In this document: one piece after another, positions 31,848-42,585 of the stretch | How the letters are laid out: every line of letters begins with the position of its first letter | Numbering within the stretch: the stretch's first letter is position 1 | Position numbers and translations under genes: made by a program | NCBI GenBank assembly: GCA_030153215.1 | Contig: JASKKA010000003.1 | Span: 62,001-126,000, forward strand | From: Trichococcus sp. | GTDB taxonomy: Bacteria; Bacillota; Bacilli; Lactobacillales; Aerococcaceae | Reading direction: 5' to 3' | DNA: 64,000 nt | The notes under the pieces: generated by a model | Told to the model about the DNA's origin: nothing | What the model saw: only the letters and a program-made list of their open reading frames with translations | The model's database searches: none

Positions 31848-33839
31848 TCATAAACCTTTGTATTCAGCCTTCAGTTCCAATACCATATCACGGATTTCTG
31901 CCGCTTTCTCGAAATTGAGGGCTTTGGCGGCTTCCCGCATCTCCTTATCCAATTGATCGAGCGCTTCGCGCCGTTGTTCCATCGTCATCGCTTTATAGAC
32001 GCTCAGGATGCTGACATCCCCTTCGGCATCTTCAGGTGTGTGCGAGATGCTGATGCGGTCACGGACTTCCTTGATGATCGTTTTCGGAGTGATTCCGTGC
32101 TCAATGTTGTAGGCCTCCTGCGTCGCGCGACGCCTGTTCGTTTCATTAATGGCCCGCTCCATTGAATCCGTTATGCGGTCTGCATACATAATGACTTTCC
32201 CGTTCTCGTTCCGGGCAGCCCGGCCGATCGTCTGGACAAGCGAGCGTTCGCTCCGGAGGAACCCTTCCTTGTCGGCATCCAGGATGGCGACAAGCGATAC
32301 TTCAGGAACATCCAGCCCTTCCCGCAATAGGTTGATGCCGATCAGCACATCAAATTCCCCCAGTCGGAGGTTACGGATGATTTCCGCGCGCTCCATCGTT
32401 TTGATTTCGCTATGCAGATAATTCACTTTGATGCCGACTTCCTTCAGGTAATCCGTCAAGTCTTCGGACATTTTCTTCGTCAAAGTAGTGATGAAGACCC
32501 GCTCATTGCGTTCGACGCGCAGATTGATTTCACTGATCAGATCATCGATCTGACCCTTGATCGGCCGCACTTCCACAATCGGATCCAACAAGCCTGTCGG
32601 ACGGATGATCTGTTGAGCGACGTACGGACTTTGTTCATACTCGTATGGGCCAGGGGTCGCTGAAATATAAATGATCTGGTTGACCCGCTCTTCGAATTCC
32701 TTCAACGTCAACGGTCGGTTGTCCAGAGTGCTCGGCAGACGGAAGCCATAAGCCACCAACTGTTCCTTCCGCGAACGGTCACCGTTGTACATGCCGCGGA
32801 TTTGGGACATCGTGATGTGCGATTCATCTATGACGGTCAAATAATCATCCGGAAAAAAATCAAGCAACGTGTAGGGAGGTTCTCCGGGAGCACGCCCATC
32901 CATATGTCTGGAATAGTTTTCGATGCCGTTGCAGTATCCCATTTCCATCAACATTTCCATATCGTAGTTGGTGCGTTGCTCCAACCGTTGGGCTTCCAAC
33001 AGTTTATTTTCAGCGCGCAGCACCTTAAGGCGATCCTTCAATTCTGCCCGGATCATGTCAACTGCATGCAAGGTCTTTTCTTCATTCGCCACGAAGTGAG
33101 TGGCGGGAAAAACAGGGAAATGTTCGACGTCATTCTTGATTTCTCCGGTCAGCACATCCACTTCCCTGATCCGGTCGATTTCATCCCCAAAAAATTCGAC
33201 ACGGATGGCCTCGTTGTCGCGGGATGCCAGAAAAATTTCAACAACATCCCCGCGCACTCGGAACGCACCGCGCCGAAAATCGATATCATTGCGTTCAAAC
33301 TGCATTTCCACCAACCTGCGCAGCAACTCGTTCCGTTCCATTTCCATCCCTTGTCTGAGGGATAAGGTATGCTCTTTATAGTCCAAGGGATTCACCAGAC
33401 CATAGATGCAGGATACGGAAGCGACCACAATCACATCCCGCCTTTCGAGCAAAGAACTTGTGGCAGAATGACGCAGTTTATCGATTTCATCGTTTACGCT
33501 GGATTCTTTTTCTATGTAAGTGTCACTTGAGGGAACATAAGCTTCGGGTTGATAATAGTCATAGTAGCTCACAAAATATTCGACGGCATTGTTGGGAAAA
33601 AACTCCTTCAATTCGCCATACAGTTGCCCTGCCAGCGTTTTATTGTGCGCGATGACGAGCGTTGGCTTGTTCACTGACTGGATTACGTTGGCTACCGTAA
33701 AAGTCTTGCCGGTCCCAGTAGCTCCCAACAAGGTCTGCGCCCGTCTGCCCAGATTCAATCCGCCGACAAGCTCCTTGATGGCTTCCGGCTGATCACCGCT
33801 GGGCTTGTATGGGGAAACTAATTCAAATTGATCTTTCAT
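31848..33839 (-). CDS. uvrB: Excinuclease ABC subunit B
   Basis: [36 protein letters not shown]-terminal UVR domain. Confidence 0.98.
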   Translation of the reverse strand: MKDQFELVSPYKPSGDQPEAIKELVGGLNLGRRAQTLLGATGTGKTFTVANVIQSVNKPTLVIAHNKTLAGQLYGELKEFFPNNAVEYFVSYYDYYQPEAYVPSSDTYIEKESSVNDEIDKLRHSATSSLLERRDVIVVASVSCIYGLVNPLDYKEHTLSLRQGMEMERNELLRRLVEMQFERNDIDFRRGAFRVRGDVVEIFLASRDNEAIRVEFFGDEIDRIREVDVLTGEIKNDVEHFPVFPATHFVANEEKTLHAVDMIRAELKDRLKVLRAENKLLEAQRLEQRTNYDMEMLMEMGYCNGIENYSRHMDGRAPGEPPYTLLDFFPDDYLTVIDESHITMSQIRGMYNGDRSRKEQLVAYGFRLPSTLDNRPLTLKEFEERVNQIIYISATPGPYEYEQSPYVAQQIIRPTGLLDPIVEVRPIKGQIDDLISEINLRVERNERVFITTLTKKMSEDLTDYLKEVGIKVNYLHSEIKTMERAEIIRNLRLGEFDVLIGINLLREGLDVPEVSLVAILDADKEGFLRSERSLVQTIGRAARNENGKVIMYADRITDSMERAINETNRRRATQEAYNIEHGITPKTIIKEVRDRISISHTPEDAEGDVSILSVYKAMTMEQRREALDQLDKEMREAAKALNFEKAAEIRDMVLELKAEYKGL

Positions 33840-33886
33840 AATAGACGATTCACCTCTTTACTGACTGTTACAACTATTTTACCACC

Positions 33887-33900
33887 CAAACATACTTTCG
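33887..33900 (-). promoter_or_regulatory. Putative LexA operator of uvrB
   Basis: CGAAAGTATGTTTG, 12/14 match to Gram-positive LexA consensus CGAACRNRYGTTYC, about 50 bp upstream of uvrB. Confidence 0.5.
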
Positions 33901-34013
33901 TACACTTTGGAGCTTTTGGCATAGCTTTGCACGATTTTGACCCAAAAATTTCAAAATATGTGTCCCGAAATTCAGGGGTGTTGTGATTAAAAGGGAATCT
34001 CTTTCATTTTTTA

Positions 34014-34042
34014 TTGCACAACCCTCCAAAATTATGTATAAT
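34014..34042 (+). promoter_or_regulatory. SigmaA promoter of rpsT
   Basis: TTGCAC - 17 nt - TATAAT. Confidence 0.75.
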
Positions 34043-34101
34043 ATGGCATGTTGGCAAAACAGCCTAATAGTTATAGAAATAAGGAAAGAGGGGTGAACCC
34101 A

Positions 34102-34356
34102 ATGCCAAATATCGATTCAGCAATCAAACGTGTTCGCACTAGCGAAAAAGCTAACCTACAAAACAACGCTCAAAAGAGTGCTATGCGTTCAGCTATCAAG
34201 AAATTTGAAGCTGCAGTAGCAGAAGGCGCTGAAAATAGCGAAGAATTATTGAAGGCAGCAGTTAAATCTATCGATTCAGCAGCTTCTAAAAACTTGATTC
34301 ATCAAAACAAAGCGTCTCGCGACATTTCTCGTTTAACTAAAAAATTAGCAAAATAA
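34102..34356 (+). CDS. rpsT: 30S ribosomal protein S20
   Basis: [39 protein letters not shown]. Confidence 0.97.
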   Translation: MPNIDSAIKRVRTSEKANLQNNAQKSAMRSAIKKFEAAVAEGAENSEELLKAAVKSIDSAASKNLIHQNKASRDISRLTKKLAK

Positions 34357-34384
34357 TTTTTTGATTTAAGAGACTTCAAAACGC

Positions 34385-34431
34385 AAGGCCGAAGATAGAC
34401 CAGTCCAACTGGTCCGTCTTCGGCCTTTTTT
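34385..34431 (+). terminator. Terminator of rpsT
   Basis: AAGGCCGAAGA...TCTTCGGCCTTTTTT with inner stem. Confidence 0.85.
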
Positions 34432-34439
34432 GTATACGT

Positions 34440-34541
34440 AGGAAACGTTGCGAGGCCAGATTTCCTAAATTGTCATGACTCTTGCGATTTCAATCGCTTA
34501 GAGGCATGATACGCTTGACCGATTAGGTCACAGTGTTTCCT
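34440..34541. repeat. Intergenic foldback element B
   Basis: AGGAAAC...GTTTCCT outer arms, inner stem TCATGaCTCTtgCGAT/ATCGCTtaGAGGCATGA; shares GGCCAGATTTCCTAAATT (34454-34471) with element A. Confidence 0.5.
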
Positions 34542-34619
34542 TAACCAGGGCAGAACGAACCCGTTCAGCTTTTCTTATTTGAATGTTCATTCGGCAGCAA
34601 AAGTTTGCTTCTGATCATT

Positions 34620-35675
34620 TTATTGTTTGGGCATTGCGTTTGCGTATCGGATCAAAAACAGCTCGAATTGGATTTCTTTCAGTCCCTGCCCCGTCTTCAT
34701 GTTATACTCCGTCTCGACCAATCCCTGAAAGGCATCCGCCAAGACCTTTTCGGAAAGGTTCCGCACTTGTTGGAAAGCAAGTTTGACACGATAAGGATGG
34801 ACCTTCAATACTTTGGTGATGTCGGTTTGTTGATACCCACTTTTTGAAAGCAGCTTTACTTGCAGCAACAGGCGGAATTGTCCCAAAAGGATTGCGTTTA
34901 TTTTGATCGGCTCCTCTTTTTGGAGCAACAGATCCCGATAGATCTGGATAGCCAGATATGTGTTCTTGTTCAGCACTTGCGTCACCAATTCAAAAATATT
35001 CTGTTCCAGATTGCGCGGAATCAAATCGATCACCATTTGTTTGGTGATTTTTTTGTCTTCAGATCCGGCTAAAAATAACTTAGGCAACTCCCGCATTCCC
35101 CGCGACAGTTGGTTTTCGATCCGCTCATAAAACAATTCCAGAGCATCACGGTTCATTTGAAAGCCTTCATTTTTTATCATGTCCCCTAAAAATTTGCGGG
35201 CTTCTTTTTCAGCTAGCGGAGCAACATCCACAGTGACAGCCTTCTTGGCCACGAGTTTCGATATTTTTTTTCTGCTGTCCAATTTTTCATAAGGCGCAAA
35301 AATAGCCAGAATTGTTGAGGGCGACGGGTTTTCCAGATAACCCTCCAGCCAACCAAGATCATGCTCCAGTCCATTTTTAGGCTTTTCGGCCGTCAAAAAT
35401 AGCGGGTTTTCGATGATGACCAAACGCCTTTCCCCAAAAAAAGGCAGCGACTCCGCATCTTCAAGGGCCCGATCCAACACCGTCTCATCCATATTGAATA
35501 TGCCGACATTCAGATCCTTGTCGGCTTCATCAACTACCGTTTGCAGCAATAGCTGCTTCGCTTCTTCTATAAAAAAATCTTCTTTGCCCAAAAATAAATA
35601 GACTGGTTGAAGCTGACCTTTTTTTATTTTGGACATCTCCGTTGTATAATTCACGCTTGGACCACCATTCATCAT
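34620..35675 (-). CDS. holA: DNA polymerase III subunit delta
   Basis: KKGQLQPVYLFLGKEDFFIEEAKQLLLQT...; position comEC-holA-rpsT. Confidence 0.93.
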   Translation of the reverse strand: MMNGGPSVNYTTEMSKIKKGQLQPVYLFLGKEDFFIEEAKQLLLQTVVDEADKDLNVGIFNMDETVLDRALEDAESLPFFGERRLVIIENPLFLTAEKPKNGLEHDLGWLEGYLENPSPSTILAIFAPYEKLDSRKKISKLVAKKAVTVDVAPLAEKEARKFLGDMIKNEGFQMNRDALELFYERIENQLSRGMRELPKLFLAGSEDKKITKQMVIDLIPRNLEQNIFELVTQVLNKNTYLAIQIYRDLLLQKEEPIKINAILLGQFRLLLQVKLLSKSGYQQTDITKVLKVHPYRVKLAFQQVRNLSEKVLADAFQGLVETEYNMKTGQGLKEIQFELFLIRYANAMPKQ

Positions 35676-37993
35676 TTATATTTTTTGTTCGCCAAAATGG
35701 TTCGCCATTCTGTTTTCTCTGATCCGTACAGAAAGTGGATAGCACCCTGTTGATCCGTGCGGAATATCGAAATATCCCGCAATTCCAGACGCTCCAGTAT
35801 CTTCCCATCAGGATGCCCGTACCTATTCGCTTTCCCGACGGATATCATGGCCAATTCAGGTTGGATCTGATCCAAGAAGTCTTCCGAACTGGACGTTGCG
35901 CTACCGTGATGGCCGATTTTCAGTATATCGGTCTTCAAATCGGGGTAAGTGCGCATCAGCAACTCTTCCCCTTCTTCTTCGAGATCGCCCGTGAACAGCC
36001 AATCCAAGCCGCCTATGCTTGTTTGAATGACCAAAGAATCCTCATTTCCGCCATCGCCGGGGGATAAAGGTGCCAGGATGCGAAAAACAAAGTCAGCGCC
36101 AATCTTGACATCAACCTTCCCCAATACAGGGTAAAGGGTCACGTGTTGCTGATTTTGCAGCTCAAGCAGCACTGCTGCCAACGCCACATTCCCCTCCGCT
36201 CCTTTGGGGAAATAAATTTTATCGATTGGCATCCCTTCGGCTAATTCCCGCAATGAACCGACATGGTCCTGATCAGCATGCGTCAGAAAAACCATATCCA
36301 ATTTTTTCACGCCTTCTGCTTTTAGGATCGTCACCAGCTTTTCGCCGGAAGTGGCTGCTGTTTCGCGGACTTGCCATGCTTCTTTTTCGAAAGTGAGCAT
36401 GCCGCCCGTGTCTATCAGCACCGCACGACGATGAAAAGGCGCTATGATCAGGATGGCATCACCCTGCCCTACATCAAGCATGACGACTTTCCCGGAAGGC
36501 GTCAGCTGGTGGGCGAACGAAAACAAGCCGACAGCAACAATAAGGAAACAGAGCACGCGGATATCCCTTCGTTTTTTTTCAACACGCAGCAAGAGCAGCA
36601 GCAAAGCGACCCAGACCAGCGCAAAATAAAAGGCAGGCGGACGCCCAGTAACGACTGACGCAAAATTCAAATCAGCTGCTGCACTGGCGAAGTTCTCCAA
36701 CAAGGTGAGCAAGTTGTCGGACACGGTGCAAAGCAAGCCCAACACCGGTGTTTCCGGGAAAAAGAGCACTGTAAAGAACAAAAACCAAAAAATCGGAAAA
36801 AGCAACCAAGAAAAAAAGAATGAGAAGATCACATTCACAAAGATTCCGATCCAGGAAACCTCAAAAAAATGATAAGCTACAATAGGAAAGGAAACCATCG
36901 TCATCAGCGCCGTCAAGCAAATATCTTTCAGCAGTCCGTTCAGTTCCCATTCCGCACTTACCGGCGCAAGGAAATACAATACCCCTGCCAAAAGATAGCT
37001 CAATTGAAAACTTGCCGTATAGATCAGCAGGGGATTGTATAAAACAGCAGCCATCAATGTAAACGCAAAGGCGTCTTTCGCCTCTACCCGATGGCCGGTG
37101 ATTTTGCCCACCAAAAGGATAAAATGCGTACAGATAGCCCGAAAGACCCCGATTCCCCACCCGGTCAACACGCCATAAGCGATCAAAAATACAACCAGCA
37201 GCTTATTCGTGCTCTCATGGCTGACTTTCATCCGTAGCAGGACAAACCGCAACTGGGTCAGCAACAGCTGAATATGCATGCCGGAAATAGAGAAAAGATG
37301 CAATAACCCGATTCCGCGATAGGCATCCAAAGTCTCTCCCGCAATAGCATGCGACTGATTGAACAACATGGTTTGGATATAGTCGGTCGTCTGGACTGCA
37401 GGCAATTTTTCCAGCATCAAAATGAGGGATCTCCTTAAGCTGCTTGGCAAGGACCAGACTGAACGATCCTCGCTCCGGAGCTGCATCGCTTCGATCGTTA
37501 CGATCCAATGGATGCTTTTCGCATTCAGATGGTTTTCAAAATCAAATTGGTACAGATTCCGCTCAGCTTCCGGCTCTTCCAAACGGACTTCAGCAATGAT
37601 GTGCTGCGGAAATCGCTTTTGTTCCCAGTCGACCTTTTCTTCTTCGGTTCCGATCGTGTAATGAAAATAAACTTTCTCTTCCTTGCCTTCCGTTTGCATC
37701 GAGGCTTCCCCTGTCAGCAAATCGCCGTTGATCCGCATATCATTCGGATCCAACCGCAACACAGCTGTTTTGACCGACTCCGCTTCCTGAGCAGTGAACG
37801 CAGATACATTTGACCACTGGTGGATCAGCACGCTCGATATGGTTGCGATCACTACCACGGCAGCAATAATATCCAAAACCTTCGCTTTCATAAAGAAAAG
37901 GCGCGCAAAAATGACAAACAACAGTATCCATGCAAAGAAATTATTTTTGTCAAACCCAATAATGGTTACCGGGAAGACGAGCAAGGCAGGCAA
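35672..37993 (-). CDS. comEC: DNA internalization competence protein ComEC/Rec2
   Basis: Competence TM domain (LFSISGMHIQLLL) plus metallo-beta-lactamase domain (VVMLDVGQGDAILI, TGDLEEEGEE). Confidence 0.94.
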   Translation of the reverse strand: MPALLVFPVTIIGFDKNNFFAWILLFVIFARLFFMKAKVLDIIAAVVVIATISSVLIHQWSNVSAFTAQEAESVKTAVLRLDPNDMRINGDLLTGEASMQTEGKEEKVYFHYTIGTEEEKVDWEQKRFPQHIIAEVRLEEPEAERNLYQFDFENHLNAKSIHWIVTIEAMQLRSEDRSVWSLPSSLRRSLILMLEKLPAVQTTDYIQTMLFNQSHAIAGETLDAYRGIGLLHLFSISGMHIQLLLTQLRFVLLRMKVSHESTNKLLVVFLIAYGVLTGWGIGVFRAICTHFILLVGKITGHRVEAKDAFAFTLMAAVLYNPLLIYTASFQLSYLLAGVLYFLAPVSAEWELNGLLKDICLTALMTMVSFPIVAYHFFEVSWIGIFVNVIFSFFFSWLLFPIFWFLFFTVLFFPETPVLGLLCTVSDNLLTLLENFASAAADLNFASVVTGRPPAFYFALVWVALLLLLLRVEKKRRDIRVLCFLIVAVGLFSFAHQLTPSGKVVMLDVGQGDAILIIAPFHRRAVLIDTGGMLTFEKEAWQVRETAATSGEKLVTILKAEGVKKLDMVFLTHADQDHVGSLRELAEGMPIDKIYFPKGAEGNVALAAVLLELQNQQHVTLYPVLGKVDVKIGADFVFRILAPLSPGDGGNEDSLVIQTSIGGLDWLFTGDLEEEGEELLMRTYPDLKTDILKIGHHGSATSSSEDFLDQIQPELAMISVGKANRYGHPDGKILERLELRDISIFRTDQQGAIHFLYGSEKTEWRTILANKKYK

Positions 37994-38013
37994 AAGCAGA
38001 TAGCCTTTAATGG

Positions 38014-38523
38014 TCAGTCGTCATGATGACCGCAACAAGCAGTAGAGCCATCATCTGATTGTTCTTTTCGTTTCAGCAATTGATAAAAATAATCCGGGTC
38101 GAGGGGGACTTGTTCATACGGAATATCCATTGCATCCAAAAGATGGATCGCGTAGGAGTCGTTATGATAGTCTTCCAAATAGTAGATTTTCTTGATGCCT
38201 GCTTGCAGAATCATTTTCGTGCATTGCAGGCAAGGGAAATGTGTCACATATATTTCAGCATCCTCGGTCTGGACGCCGAATTTGGCGCACTGGAGGATTG
38301 CGTTCATTTCCGCGTGGATGGTGCGGACGCAGTGCCCGTTCACGACATAACAGCCTTCATCGATGCAGTGGACATCGCCGGAAACACTACCGTTGTATCC
38401 TCCGGCTATGATACGTTTGTCTCTAACGATTGTGGCACCTACCTCCAAACGTTTGCAAGTGCTCCGCAGCGAGAGCAACACGCTTTGTGCCATAAAATAT
38501 TGATTCCAAGGAATTCTTTCCAT
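38014..38523 (-). CDS. comEB: ComE operon protein 2, dCMP deaminase family
   Basis: MERIPWNQYFMAQSVLLSLRSTCKRLEVGATIVRDKRIIAGGYNG...HAEMNAILQCA...PCLQCTKMI. Confidence 0.94.
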   Translation of the reverse strand: MERIPWNQYFMAQSVLLSLRSTCKRLEVGATIVRDKRIIAGGYNGSVSGDVHCIDEGCYVVNGHCVRTIHAEMNAILQCAKFGVQTEDAEIYVTHFPCLQCTKMILQAGIKKIYYLEDYHNDSYAIHLLDAMDIPYEQVPLDPDYFYQLLKRKEQSDDGSTACCGHHDD

Positions 38524-38586
38524 GCAGTAGTAACCTCCATCCATATATAAAATTAAGTATACAAGAGCCGCTCCCCTGTTTCAATT

Positions 38587-39279
38587 TTATTTTGCTCCGA
38601 CCGTAATTAGATCTTTAAACCCCTCGAAGGTTTTTTCACCGATTCCTGAAACTTCCATTATTTCCTCGATCGTCTGGAAAGAGCCGTTCTCTTCACGGTA
38701 TGCGATGATGAGCGCAGCTTTTTTTTCACCTATCCCGTTCAATGTCTGGAGCAGATCAGCATCTGCCGTATTGATATCCACTTTCTTGGTTTCAGCCTCC
38801 TCGTTTCCGGTTTCTTGTCCGTTCAGGCTATTTTCCGGTACTGCAATCAGCTGATCGTATCCTTCCCCCACTGCAGGAATATAAATCACCATCTGATCCT
38901 TTACACGCTGGGACAGATTCACTGTGTCGGCATCCGCTGTTTCACTAAAACCACCCGCCAAATCAATTATGTCAATGACGCGCATGTCAGCTTCAGCTCG
39001 GTATACACCCGGCTTTTTTACGGACCCTTTGATATCGACGATGATGATTTCCCGGACTGGCTCCTCTTCTTCCGGCTGTGTTGACGAAACATTCGCTTCA
39101 GCAGAACTTGCTGCCAGATAAGTTTCATCCAGCAACAACTCCCCAGGGTTGGTTTCTGCAGGATTGCCGTACATCAATCTGCCTAATCCCAGCAGACTTA
39201 CGGTGAAAAACAAAAGCACAACAGAAAATCCGATTACTTCCCGTTTATGGCAAGCAACCCATTCCCGAATAGCGTCCAA
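38587..39279 (-). CDS. comEA: ComEA, helix-hairpin-helix competence protein (TTG start)
   Basis: N-terminal TM, SLBB domain, C-terminal HhH VDINTADADLLQTLNGIGEKKAALIIAYREENGSFQTIEEIMEVSGIGEKTFEGFKDLI; RBS ggagggg before TTG. Confidence 0.93.
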   Translation of the reverse strand: MDAIREWVACHKREVIGFSVVLLFFTVSLLGLGRLMYGNPAETNPGELLLDETYLAASSAEANVSSTQPEEEEPVREIIIVDIKGSVKKPGVYRAEADMRVIDIIDLAGGFSETADADTVNLSQRVKDQMVIYIPAVGEGYDQLIAVPENSLNGQETGNEEAETKKVDINTADADLLQTLNGIGEKKAALIIAYREENGSFQTIEEIMEVSGIGEKTFEGFKDLITVGAK

Positions 39280-39370
39280 GCTACCCCTCCTTTCACATCC
39301 ATTCAAAACATACGCGAAAAGGCCCAGAAACATTCAGTCGCCCGAAATATTTTTCACGAAGCCACGCCTA

Positions 39371-39411
39371 AAAAGGTTGGGCAAGGAACCATGGGTTCCT
39401 TGCCCAACCTT
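39371..39411 (-). terminator. Terminator downstream of coaD
   Basis: AAGGTTGGGCAAGGAACC-ATG-GGTTCCTTGCCCAACCTT perfect 18-bp stem, T-run on minus strand. Confidence 0.9.
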
Positions 39412-39438
39412 ATGCAAAAATTCGTTTCATTCCATTCA

Positions 39439-39942
39439 TTATTTCCCCTTGAACGCGCTGTCTTTGAACTTCTGAAGGATAGCGCCGTTGATGTTGGCCG
39501 GGACCAAACTAGATACATCCCCGCCGAACATCGCAACTTCTTTGATCAGACTGGAACTGAGGTACCGATAATTTTCCGAAGACAACAGAATCACGGTTTC
39601 AAGATCCGGAGCCTGCAATTTGTTCATCGAGGCAATGCTGTGCTCATATTCGAAATCCTTCACGTTTCGTACCCCACGCAAAAGGGCGCAAGCACCGACA
39701 TCCCTTGCCATTTCGATCGTAAGCTCGCCCGTGTGGCGAATGACACGGACCTGAGGAAAGTCCCGCAAAGCCTCGGAAACCAGCTGAATTCTTTGTTCTC
39801 CATCAAACAAAGACTGCTTGGATGTATTGGTCGAAACTGCAACAACGATTTCGTCGAAAACGATAGTTGCACGGGAAATCGTATCGATGTGCCCGTTTGT
39901 CAAAGGGTCAAAACTCCCCGCAAATAGTGCTATTTTTTTCAT
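39439..39942 (-). CDS. coaD: Phosphopantetheine adenylyltransferase
   Basis: MKKIALFAGSFDPLTNGHIDTISRA. Confidence 0.96.
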   Translation of the reverse strand: MKKIALFAGSFDPLTNGHIDTISRATIVFDEIVVAVSTNTSKQSLFDGEQRIQLVSEALRDFPQVRVIRHTGELTIEMARDVGACALLRGVRNVKDFEYEHSIASMNKLQAPDLETVILLSSENYRYLSSSLIKEVAMFGGDVSSLVPANINGAILQKFKDSAFKGK

Positions 39943-39946
39943 GGAA

Positions 39947-40513
39947 TCACCCTTCCTGGTTGTAGTCGAACATTTCGATGGCGATTGTCCCATAAACAGC
40001 ACGCTTCCACCTTCCGTATGGGCCGATCTGTTCCGGCAATGTGTTTTCCTTTGCCATTTCGCAGACAAAAACCGTTTCCTCATTGACCAACTGCAAGTCG
40101 ATCAGTTCAGTGATGTCAGAGACTGTCTTCTCTTCAGCATAGGGCGGATCAAGAAAGACCAAAGAAAATTGCGTATTCGGATTTTCTGAGGCGAAGACAC
40201 GAAGATTTTTTCGCGCATCCCCCGCATAAAGGCTGAATTTCTCTGTTTCCTTCGTGATTGCGATGTTTTCCTTGATCGTATCGAGCGCTTTTCGGTTCTT
40301 TTCGAACAACACCGCCCGCTCGATGCCGCGGGAAACCGCTTCGATTGATAAGCCACCGCTGCCCGCGAACATATCCAGGCTGACTCCGCCATCAAAGAAC
40401 GGACCGATAATGTTGAACAAGGACTCTTTGACCTTGTCCGTCGTTGGCCGTGTATTGCTGCCAGGAACGCTTTTCAATCTGCGTCCTTTGTATTCTCCTG
40501 CGATAACCCGCAT
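39947..40513 (-). CDS. rsmD: 16S rRNA m2G966 methyltransferase
   Basis: MRVIAGEYKGRRLKSVPGSNTRPTTDKVKESLFNIIGPFFDGGVSLDMFAGSGGLSIEAVSRG; FLDPPYAEE. Confidence 0.96.
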   Translation of the reverse strand: MRVIAGEYKGRRLKSVPGSNTRPTTDKVKESLFNIIGPFFDGGVSLDMFAGSGGLSIEAVSRGIERAVLFEKNRKALDTIKENIAITKETEKFSLYAGDARKNLRVFASENPNTQFSLVFLDPPYAEEKTVSDITELIDLQLVNEETVFVCEMAKENTLPEQIGPYGRWKRAVYGTIAIEMFDYNQEG

Positions 40514-40556
40514 CTGTCCTCACCCACAAACAAGTATTTTTTATTTCCGAACAAAA

Positions 40557-40877
40557 CTAAAAGGAATAGGTCTTCGTTTCAAAAGCGGACTCGTTGAATT
40601 CCGCTTCAGGATTATTACGGTCTTTCCTGTCGGGAAGAGCATTCTTCAGGGTCATGTCGATGTCCGGACGATGCGACAATTCCACTTTCCGGACAAAATG
40701 CAGACTGTTCAATTTTTCTGCCGTGGCTTGCGCCTCCGCTTGATCGACGTACAATAAGACATACTTCATTCTGTTGGAAACATAATGGATATAGCCGTAT
40801 CTTTTCAAATTTTTTATCTGTCTCAAGGTATAGACCCAGACGACAATGCCCTGTCTTTTGGTCACTTCTAAGCTCAT
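40557..40877 (-). CDS. ylbG: YlbG family protein (UPF0298)
   Basis: MSLEVTKRQGIVVWVYTLRQIKNLKRYGYIHYVSNRMKYVLLYVDQ; position next to rsmD. Confidence 0.88.
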   Translation of the reverse strand: MSLEVTKRQGIVVWVYTLRQIKNLKRYGYIHYVSNRMKYVLLYVDQAEAQATAEKLNSLHFVRKVELSHRPDIDMTLKNALPDRKDRNNPEAEFNESAFETKTYSF

Positions 40878-40881
40878 ATGT

Positions 40882-41325
40882 TTACCCCCTACTGGAAATA
40901 TGTATCTGACAAGCTGCAGGCATGTTTGAATCCCCTGTCTGAAAAAATGGGTCCCCTGCAGAAACCAATATATTCGGTGAAATGGCATGCGCCAATCGCT
41001 CGGAAACCCTGTCCAACAGCACCTGCAATTCACGTTCTGCGGTCCGGAAACGATAGACGGCTTCATCCAAGTCCATGATTCGCTTTGCTTGGTAAACGCG
41101 TTGTTTGATTTTCGCATAATCCGGTGCAAAATCTGGATAGGCTTCTACTCTTTCATATACCTCTTTTGCTTCATTGAACGCCCTTATCTTAGCGTTGGCC
41201 TCTTCATTTTGCGCAAGAAGGCGCTTTGCTTCCTTATAAGATGACATAGTTTCTCCGCTGCAGATTGCTTCCACAAGCCGGAATGTTTGGTCTTCCAATG
41301 CAAAGTACTCTTCATTGATGATCAT
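40882..41325 (-). CDS. ylbF: YlbF/RicF family regulator
   Basis: MIINEEYFALEDQTFRLVEAICSGETMSSYKEAKRLLAQNEEANAKIRAFNEAKEVYERVEAYPDFAPDYAKIKQRVYQAKRIMDLD. Confidence 0.88.
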   Translation of the reverse strand: MIINEEYFALEDQTFRLVEAICSGETMSSYKEAKRLLAQNEEANAKIRAFNEAKEVYERVEAYPDFAPDYAKIKQRVYQAKRIMDLDEAVYRFRTAERELQVLLDRVSERLAHAISPNILVSAGDPFFQTGDSNMPAACQIHISSRG

Positions 41326-41403
41326 CTGCTTCCCCTGCCTCATATGTGTTGATGATGTCCACTTTTTAGTATAGCCTGAATTGACGGACGACTCAACCGT
41401 TAT

Positions 41404-42447
41404 TTATGGGTCTACAGACTGCTCACTCAAAAGGATCAATTGATAATGTTCATTGGCTGCGACGGCGTAATGCGTCAGATATTCATCGAAAATCACATTG
41501 TCCGCTTGCAGCAGCTCCAAAAAGAACGAAGGAATACTGTAGAATTCTTCAGCAAAAACAAAGGCCGTTCGCCTGTCCGGGACAACTTCCGTTAATTTTT
41601 TCTCGATGCGCAGATCCGATAAAGTGAAGGTTGCCGTAAAATCATTGATGTCCGTTTCACTCGGCATAAGCTCGCCGGCAGCCGTAACCAGCTCTTCGGA
41701 TTCCTGCAATAGCGGCAGTCCCCCACGTTCCCGCAGAACGCCCAAAATGTTTTTGATCTGCAGGACATTTTCTTCATCCGCAGCCACATTGCGTTCCCAA
41801 TCGTCACGCCCGAGTTCATAATCCTCGTCTGATACGACAGAATAGTATCCCAAATCCAACAGCGCCTCATTCGAAAGAAAATACATCCCATAAACCGTTT
41901 TCGTCACCTCATCGAACAGCAACATCACAAAGCTATCATTCTCGAATTGAATCAATGGTGTCCTTTCTATCTGTTTCTTCGAAAGAGCCAACTCATATGG
42001 CGTGTCTCCGGCAGAAAGCTGAAAATTCCGTGCCAAGTAGCCCTCATCGAGTACATTTTCCTGCGTCATGCCGATTGTGAACATGCCCACTTCGATTTTG
42101 TTTCCCAAAATATAGAGGGAGCGGATGATATCATCCTTGACGCCTATCTGGATGTAGTCCGCTGCATTGGTGCCGAATACCCACCATTCGCTGCCACCGT
42201 AGGCTTTACCGACGCGAATCGGATCCCCATGCTTGGCTGTGTAGGCGGCAATGGGCTGACCGATGTAGGATTCATAGCCGGTCACAGGCAAAGGATACCC
42301 TTCATTTTCATCAATGGATGCTTGTTCGTTCCTAGCGATGCTCGAAGATGGCGCCGTTCGTTCCCCATTGTCCACGTAGAGAGGGAGTGCATAAGCTACG
42401 AAAATAAACAAAATGAATAATGACACTACTTTGATGGAAAATTTCAC
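41404..42447 (-). CDS. CAP-domain associated secreted/membrane protein (YlbC-like), GTG start
   Basis: Signal/TM VKFSIKVVSLFILFIFVAYALPL; IGQPIAAYTAKHGDPIRVGKAYGGSEWWVFG; RBS aaggaggg before GTG. Confidence 0.75.
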   Translation of the reverse strand: MKFSIKVVSLFILFIFVAYALPLYVDNGERTAPSSSIARNEQASIDENEGYPLPVTGYESYIGQPIAAYTAKHGDPIRVGKAYGGSEWWVFGTNAADYIQIGVKDDIIRSLYILGNKIEVGMFTIGMTQENVLDEGYLARNFQLSAGDTPYELALSKKQIERTPLIQFENDSFVMLLFDEVTKTVYGMYFLSNEALLDLGYYSVVSDEDYELGRDDWERNVAADEENVLQIKNILGVLRERGGLPLLQESEELVTAAGELMPSETDINDFTATFTLSDLRIEKKLTEVVPDRRTAFVFAEEFYSIPSFFLELLQADNVIFDEYLTHYAVAANEHYQLILLSEQSVDP

Positions 42448-42585
42448 GCTTATCCCTCCTTGCGACTTCTGATTTTTTAATATGGCAAAGAATGCCAGGA
42501 TACATACCATTATACTCTATTTTTGCTCGATGAGAAAAGCTTTCCGGCAGCTCATATCCGCATCCGCGCAATCGAAGCTATCATC

